Assembly (NCBI GenBank): GCA_002448445.1
Contig: DJYC01000041.1
Span: 86,658-150,657, forward strand
DNA length: 64,000 nt
Reading direction: 5' to 3'
Source of the DNA: Treponema sp. UBA6988
Lineage (GTDB): Bacteria; Spirochaetota; Spirochaetia; Treponematales; Treponemataceae
A program made the translations under genes and the position numbers. Under the pieces are notes generated by a model that was not told where the DNA came from, searched no databases, and saw only the letters and a list, made by a program, of their open reading frames with translations. Below, in pieces: positions 59,654 to 64,000 of this stretch (position 1 is its first letter; every line of letters starts with the position of its first letter).

Positions 59654-60637
59654 ATGAAAACAAGTTTGCTCACCGCAGCTGCGGCAGCTTTAGTTTTAGG
59701 CATTACGGCAGTTTCTTGCGCAAGTACCGGTGGAAAGTCATCTGCCACATCAATTTCTTCTGGAAGCGACATGTTCGCAGGTCGCACATTTACTTCCAAG
59801 GGGCAGAAACTGGAATTTGGCAAGGACAATACAATAACAAGCTACGTCTTTGTTGCAGACAAGAACACGTGGGTAAAGGAATCAACGTCAACATATACAA
59901 TTGATGCAAAGGCAAAGACCTTAAGCTCAAGAATGACAACCCTCTATGTTGGCGGTGCAGAATTCAAGAACGTGGACGAAGTTATGGCCGCTTATTTCCC
60001 AAGCGTAGAAGCGGAATTCAAAAAGCAGGCTGCCGCTATAAAAATAGACAAGACATCACAGAACAATCTTCTTGCAATCTCCAAGCAGCAGATTAAGGAT
60101 CTTTATTCACTTTCCTTTAACCACGATGACAACTTTACATACAACTTTTCTAAGAACGGAAAGACTCTTACCCTTAAGCAGGTTATGAACAAGGATCTTA
60201 GCTATATAGCAATGAACCAGTACCGCGGACAGGATCAGACTGGAAAGTACCAGCTTGTTCTTGCAAACTATATAGCAAACATTGCTGTTGTAGACCCAAA
60301 GACAAACATGATTGCAGAGGGCGGCTCTTACCAGGGCAACTGCGTAATTGACGACAAGGCAAAGACTTTTTCAACAGACCTTTACCGCATAACCGTAAAG
60401 ATGGACAAGAACGGCAAGCCCCTTTCCGAGACTGTTACAAAGGCAGGCAAGCTTAGCGCAACCTATGAGCTTACAGGTTTTGTTCCCAACGAAGAAGCCC
60501 AGAAGCAGGGGTTTGATGTTTACAACGGAACCTATGTTCTTACAATCAAGCAGGCACCAAAAGGATTTGAGGGTGTAAAGACACTCTACATTCCATGCGC
60601 CTTCCAGTCATATTCCGTTGACTACACCCGCGAATAG
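59654..60637 (+). CDS. Lipoprotein paralogue 2
   Basis: 327 residues from the ATG at 59654, with TGGAGG upstream. Lipobox AVSC (Cys about 22). Same family as the preceding gene (SSGSDMFAGRTFTSKGQKLE, YQGNCVIDDKAKTFSTDLYR, QGFDVYNGTYVLTIKQ). The Ser/Ala linker is missing. It arose by tandem duplication of the preceding gene or its ancestor. A terminator follows at 60723-60760. Confidence 0.8.
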   Translation: MKTSLLTAAAAALVLGITAVSCASTGGKSSATSISSGSDMFAGRTFTSKGQKLEFGKDNTITSYVFVADKNTWVKESTSTYTIDAKAKTLSSRMTTLYVGGAEFKNVDEVMAAYFPSVEAEFKKQAAAIKIDKTSQNNLLAISKQQIKDLYSLSFNHDDNFTYNFSKNGKTLTLKQVMNKDLSYIAMNQYRGQDQTGKYQLVLANYIANIAVVDPKTNMIAEGGSYQGNCVIDDKAKTFSTDLYRITVKMDKNGKPLSETVTKAGKLSATYELTGFVPNEEAQKQGFDVYNGTYVLTIKQAPKGFEGVKTLYIPCAFQSYSVDYTRE

Positions 60638-60722
60638 AATCTAGAAATTAGTAATTTAGAAATTGAAATTTAGTAATTAGAATTTAGAAATTATAATTTA
60701 GTAATTAACAATTTAGAAATTA
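60638..60722. repeat. AT-rich degenerate tandem repeat
   Basis: Six or seven imperfect copies of about 12-14 bp of the type AATTTAGAAATTA. Confidence 0.7.
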
Positions 60723-60760
60723 AGGGGGAATGGCTTAAGTTTAGGCCGTGCCCCCTTTTT
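60723..60760 (+). terminator. Rho-independent terminator after the lipoprotein pair
   Basis: Stem AGGGGGAATGGC / GCCGTGCCCCC with AGTTTAG-type loop, followed by TTTTT. Confidence 0.8.
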
Positions 60761-60944
60761 AACAGGCAAAAAATCATCCTTGGGGTATACCGCACGTATT
60801 TACTTTGGTGTATGTGCGCATTTTAATTTCCTGTTCCGCGACACAGCGGTTTTAACAGACTGATTTCCTTGCAACATTCCTTTTTGACGCGAGGTCATCC
60901 TGCTTTTTATGAATCCGTCGATAGAAAAAAAAATCTTCCTGTGC

Positions 60945-60950
60945 TATAAT
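60945..60950 (+). promoter_or_regulatory. -10 hexamer of the AAA-ATPase-like gene
   Basis: TATAAT ends 8 nt before the A of the ATG at 60958; no convincing -35. Confidence 0.45.
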
Positions 60951-60957
60951 AATCCTC

Positions 60958-62532
60958 ATGGAAGAAAGATTTCTGCCAATCGGCATTCAGGATTTTGAGG
61001 ACTTACGCAGACGGAACTGCATTTACGTGGACAAGACCGCTATGGTCTACAAACTTGCCCGAGAGGGAAAACCATATTTTTTAAGCCGCCCAAGACGCTT
61101 TGGAAAAAGCCTCCTTCTTTCCACAATGGAATATTATTTTCTTGGCAAAAAAGATTTGTTCACTGGACTTGCCATAGCCGATTTGGAAAAGGACTGGACT
61201 GAATATCCTGTTTTGAAAATCAGCTTTGGTGTTGATAATTACACTGATTTGGAATGCCTAAAATCCGCAGAGAATTCCATGCTCTCGGAGTACGAGAAAA
61301 AATACAGCCTTGAAGTGCCTGACCGACGGGCAGCGCCACGACTGAAAAATCTTATCCGAGCCGCCTACGAGCAAACTGGCAAGCAGGTTGTCATCTTAAT
61401 TGACGAATACGACAAGCCCATTCTGGATGCGCTTTACACTGAATACGAAGAAAAGAACCGGCAGGAACTCTGCTCTTTCTACAGCCCCCTAAAAGACTGC
61501 GACAAGTACATCCGCTTTTTGTTCATCACTGGAATCACAAAGGTGAGCCACGTGAACATTTTCTCAGGACTAAATCAGCTCAACGACATAAGCCTTGATT
61601 CCGCCTATTCATCTATTTGCGGTATTTCTGAAACCGAGCTTGAAAAATATTTTACGCCGGAAATAAAAAATCTTGCGGAACGCCAGGAAATGAGCGTGGA
61701 AGAAACAAAGGCGAAGCTTGCGGAAATGTATGACGGCTACCACTTTACCCACAACGTAGAGGGAGTCTACAACCCCTTTTGCCTTTTAAAATGTTTCTAC
61801 ACACAGGATTTTGGCTCCTACTGGTTTGAAAGCGGAACCCCGTCCTTTTTGGTAAAGACTTTGCAGAACCAGCCCCTTTCGCTTGCAAATTTGATAAACG
61901 GCAGGAAAGCAAAGGAAGACCATTTCAAGAACTACGACCCAGACAGTAAGAACATGCTCCCGGTTATTTACCAGAGCGGCTACCTTACAATAAAGGGGTT
62001 TGACAAGACAAGGCGTACCTACACCCTGGATTTTCCAAACCGCGAGATTGAGGAAGGGTTTTTGGATATCCTCCTTAAAAAATTTGTATCCCTTCCAGAC
62101 GATGATTTGGGGCTCGCAATCGACAATCTCCGTGACGCACTTGAAGAAAGAAACATAGACAAGGCCCTTTCCATAATCCAGGCGGCCATAGCGGATTTAC
62201 CCACAATCGTAAAAAAGGACATGTGCGAGAACTACTACGAGTCTGTAACGCATTTAATCTTCCGTCTTACAGGCTGGCGCGTTGTCTCCGAATTGCAGTC
62301 GGTTGCGGGAAGGAGCGATGTGGTTGCCGCAACAAAAGATTCCGTATTTATCTTTGAGCTAAAGAAGGACAGGGGAAGGCCTTTTGATGAGGTTGCCGCC
62401 GAGGGGCTTTTACAGATTGACGCAAACGGATATTCGGACAGATTCAAGGTGAGCGGAAAGAAAATGCTCAAGACCGCCCTTGTTTTTTCAAGCGATGGAA
62501 AGGGGCTTCTTGGCTGGAAGGTAAATTCCTAG
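60958..62532 (+). CDS. AAA-ATPase-like protein with PD-(D/E)XK-type C-terminus (DUF1703)
   Basis: 524 residues. N-terminal: FLPIGIQDFEDLRRRNCIYV, the Walker A-like SRPRRFGKSLLLSTMEYYF and Walker B-like VVILIDEYDKPILDALY. C-terminal (about 430-520): a nuclease-like core with GRSDVVAATKDSVFIFELKK, in which Asp and the E-L-K triad fit PD-(D/E)XK. The family is often present in many copies in gut bacteria and treponemes and is unexplained. It lacks a ribosome site next to its start. Confidence 0.88.
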   Translation: MEERFLPIGIQDFEDLRRRNCIYVDKTAMVYKLAREGKPYFLSRPRRFGKSLLLSTMEYYFLGKKDLFTGLAIADLEKDWTEYPVLKISFGVDNYTDLECLKSAENSMLSEYEKKYSLEVPDRRAAPRLKNLIRAAYEQTGKQVVILIDEYDKPILDALYTEYEEKNRQELCSFYSPLKDCDKYIRFLFITGITKVSHVNIFSGLNQLNDISLDSAYSSICGISETELEKYFTPEIKNLAERQEMSVEETKAKLAEMYDGYHFTHNVEGVYNPFCLLKCFYTQDFGSYWFESGTPSFLVKTLQNQPLSLANLINGRKAKEDHFKNYDPDSKNMLPVIYQSGYLTIKGFDKTRRTYTLDFPNREIEEGFLDILLKKFVSLPDDDLGLAIDNLRDALEERNIDKALSIIQAAIADLPTIVKKDMCENYYESVTHLIFRLTGWRVVSELQSVAGRSDVVAATKDSVFIFELKKDRGRPFDEVAAEGLLQIDANGYSDRFKVSGKKMLKTALVFSSDGKGLLGWKVNS

Positions 62533-62542
62533 TCAGCGCAGA

Positions 62543-62562
62543 AGGGGAATGTCCTTTCCCCC
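62543..62562. terminator. Small hairpin between convergent genes
   Basis: GGGGAA (62544-62549) pairs with TTCCCC (62556-62561); no long T-run. Possibly a bidirectional terminator for the two converging genes. Confidence 0.3.
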
Positions 62563-62586
62563 TCCATGCGTCTTTCCATGCGCCTT

Positions 62587-63783
62587 CTACTCAACCTTGC
62601 GCACACCGTCGCCACTTTCGCAGGCAAAGAAACCCGCCTCGTAGCCTATGGCAGCAGAATATTCCTTTTGAACATTTTCCACAAAGTCTTCAATGCAGTC
62701 CTTGTGAACAAGTGCAATTGCACATCCGCCAAAACCAGCGCCAGTCATTCTAGCCCCAAGACACCCCTTCTGCTTTTGAGCGCAATGGGCAAGCGTGTCA
62801 AGCTCTATGCCAGTAACCTCGTAGTCCTTGCAAAGCGACTCGTGGCTTTGGTTCAAGAGGACTCCAAGCTTTTCAAGATTGCCATCTTTTAAAGCTGCAA
62901 CGGCATCCTTAACCCTCTGGTTTTCAGATACGCAGTGCCTTACACGCTTTTGCAAAGTTTCGCCGCCAACAAGAGCCTTGTTCTTTTCCCATTCATCAGG
63001 AGAAAGCTCGCAAAGGGCAGAAAGTTTTACTCCGCCGTCCTTAAGCATCTTAAGAGCCGCCTCACATTCGCTCCTTCTTTCATTATACTTACTGTCCGCC
63101 AGACGACGCTGCTTGTTCGTGTTCATAACCACAAAGCGGTAGTCCCCAAGTTCAAGAGGTGCGTATTCGTATTTTAGAGTATTGCAGTTAAGTGCAACCG
63201 CTGTGTTTTTCTTGCCAACTGAAATGATAAACTGGTCCATTATTCCGCAGTTAACATTCATAAAATTGTGCTCGCTCATCTGCCCAAGCTTTGCAATCTC
63301 CACACGGTCAATGTTAAAGCCAAAGGCATCGCTAACAGCATAAGCAAAACCGCATTCAAGTGCAGAAGAAGAAGAAATGCCGCCCCCAGCCGGAATGTTG
63401 CTTACCATAAGAATCTCAAAGCCACAATCAAACTTATAGCCCTTTTCCTTTAGCTGGGAAAGAATGCCGTTAAGGTAGTTTGCGTAATCATTCTTCTTGT
63501 CAAAGGCAAAATTGTCTTCCGTGCTGAATTCATAGCGTCCCGGAAAGCGCAGGTCGTTGTAGACAATCTTTGAATCCTTTCGTTTCCTTAGCGCAACGTA
63601 AAGGTAGCGGTTGATTGCCGCCGGAAAAACAAGCCCACCGTTGTAGTCAATGTGCTCGCCAATAATGTTTATCCTTGCAGGCGAAGAATAAAGCAAAACG
63701 TCATCCGCATTGCCCCCGTAGGTCTTTACAAAGTCGGAGCGCAGGTTTGCCACGTCATAAGTCTGAGCCGTCAATGAATTCAT
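62587..63783 (-). CDS. galK: Galactokinase
   Basis: 398 residues, GHMP kinase that phosphorylates galactose in the Leloir pathway. Signatures: SPARINIIGEHIDYNGG (galactokinase-specific), SNIPAGGGISSSSALECGFA (phosphate loop), MDQFIISVGK (base near Asp), and ARMTGAGFGGCAIALVH. GGAGAAA precedes the ATG. galT and galE are not in the window. A 10-bp palindrome lies about 30 nt upstream. Confidence 0.96.
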   Translation of the reverse strand: MNSLTAQTYDVANLRSDFVKTYGGNADDVLLYSSPARINIIGEHIDYNGGLVFPAAINRYLYVALRKRKDSKIVYNDLRFPGRYEFSTEDNFAFDKKNDYANYLNGILSQLKEKGYKFDCGFEILMVSNIPAGGGISSSSALECGFAYAVSDAFGFNIDRVEIAKLGQMSEHNFMNVNCGIMDQFIISVGKKNTAVALNCNTLKYEYAPLELGDYRFVVMNTNKQRRLADSKYNERRSECEAALKMLKDGGVKLSALCELSPDEWEKNKALVGGETLQKRVRHCVSENQRVKDAVAALKDGNLEKLGVLLNQSHESLCKDYEVTGIELDTLAHCAQKQKGCLGARMTGAGFGGCAIALVHKDCIEDFVENVQKEYSAAIGYEAGFFACESGDGVRKVE

Positions 63784-63813
63784 AATTTCTCCTGTAAAAG
63801 CGCAATTTAAATC

Positions 63814-63823
63814 AACACGTGTT
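63814..63823. promoter_or_regulatory. Possible operator upstream of galK
   Basis: AACACGTGTT, perfect palindrome with a central CG as in LacI/GalR-family sites, 31 bp upstream of the start codon. Confidence 0.35.
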
Positions 63824-63904
63824 TGTTACATGATAAGACAGATTGCCCATAAAGTCAAACGGAATTTTGCGCCAAAAAGGTGCATTTATTTCTGTTTTTG
63901 GTGG

Positions 63905-64000
63905 ATTTTTTCTTTTTGGACGGTAGCCCTAATGGCTCTACCAGGCATTTTCTTGCTAATTCGACCGCCAGCCCCTTTGCGCCACCGCCGTTCCGGGGTT
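63905..64000. repeat. Intergenic GC-rich repeat, copy 9 (runs off the window)
   Basis: TTTTTGGACGGTAGCC, GGCTCTACCAGG, TTGCTAATTCGACCGCC, GCCACCGCCGTTCCGGGGTT: the reverse complement of the right half of copies 2 and 3. Confidence 0.75.

Larger units (their letters stand above)
60638..60957. other. 320-bp intergenic region
   Basis: 60638-60722 is a degenerate direct repeat of AATTTAGAAATTA-like words. A Rho-independent terminator follows at 60723-60760. The remainder (60761-60940) has no recognised feature. TATAAT for the next gene is at 60945-60950. Confidence 0.65.

Overview
The window looks like chromosomal DNA of a host-associated Treponema or a close spirochete relative. The reasons are a DUF2259 exported protein, a PG0541-type protein behind an RND pump, an HprK/HPr pair, a large acidic TPR membrane protein resembling spirochete flagellar collar proteins, a C-type-lectin-like (FGE-fold) lipoprotein resembling T. 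denticola TvpA, a DUF1703 AAA-ATPase-like protein, and abundant spirochete-style lipoproteins. No rRNA, tRNA, prophage or CRISPR array was seen. The species assignment is inference.

Layout. 1-7756: an efflux operon (TolC-like, adaptor, RND pump, PG0541-like protein) followed by hflK-hflC and an unidentified membrane protein to 9577. 9686-11176: an acyl-CoA carboxyltransferase with a clear promoter. 11347-27451, minus strand: a gene with its own ribosome-binding site, then, upstream of a hairpin, an 11-gene, 15-kb run read gspD-gspE-gspF-gspG, two small membrane proteins, a GspL-like bitopic protein, two lipoproteins, a clostripain-family lipoprotein and a 1968-residue RHS/YD-repeat protein whose last 168 residues carry a papain-like Cys/His/Asp signature. 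It reads as a reduced type II secretion system encoded together with its probable cargo and is the strongest candidate for an undescribed system. 27964-34165: DUF4230, rpoN, DUF1015, pth, an ECF S component and a DUF2259 protein. 34489-36067: a MazF-type toxin-antitoxin pair and an FGE-fold lipoprotein that an 8-G tract puts out of frame. 36800-43444: membrane and envelope genes, tsaD, two metallo-hydrolase-type neighbours, then hprK-ptsH-lexA-like-holA. 44624-50143: the TPR protein, a polyprenol/diacylglycerol kinase and a sigma-70 family factor. 50882-63783: a PhnP-like hydrolase, a cardiolipin synthase with a coding minisatellite, a DUF3021/LytTR pair, acetolactate synthase followed by two paralogous lipoproteins, an AAA-ATPase-like protein and galK.

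Two features cut across the window. First, at least seven genes (starts 30624, 36800, 37726, 41109 on the minus strand, 41466, 50882, 56582) have a -10 hexamer ending exactly 7 nt before the A of ATG, usually with a good -35 at 17 bp and no usable Shine-Dalgarno. This predicts leaderless mRNAs; other genes here have ordinary AGGAG-type sites. Second, intergenic spaces are filled with related GC-rich repeats (about ten copies), short REP-like palindromes and two copies of a 145-bp element with 17-bp perfect terminal inverted repeats.
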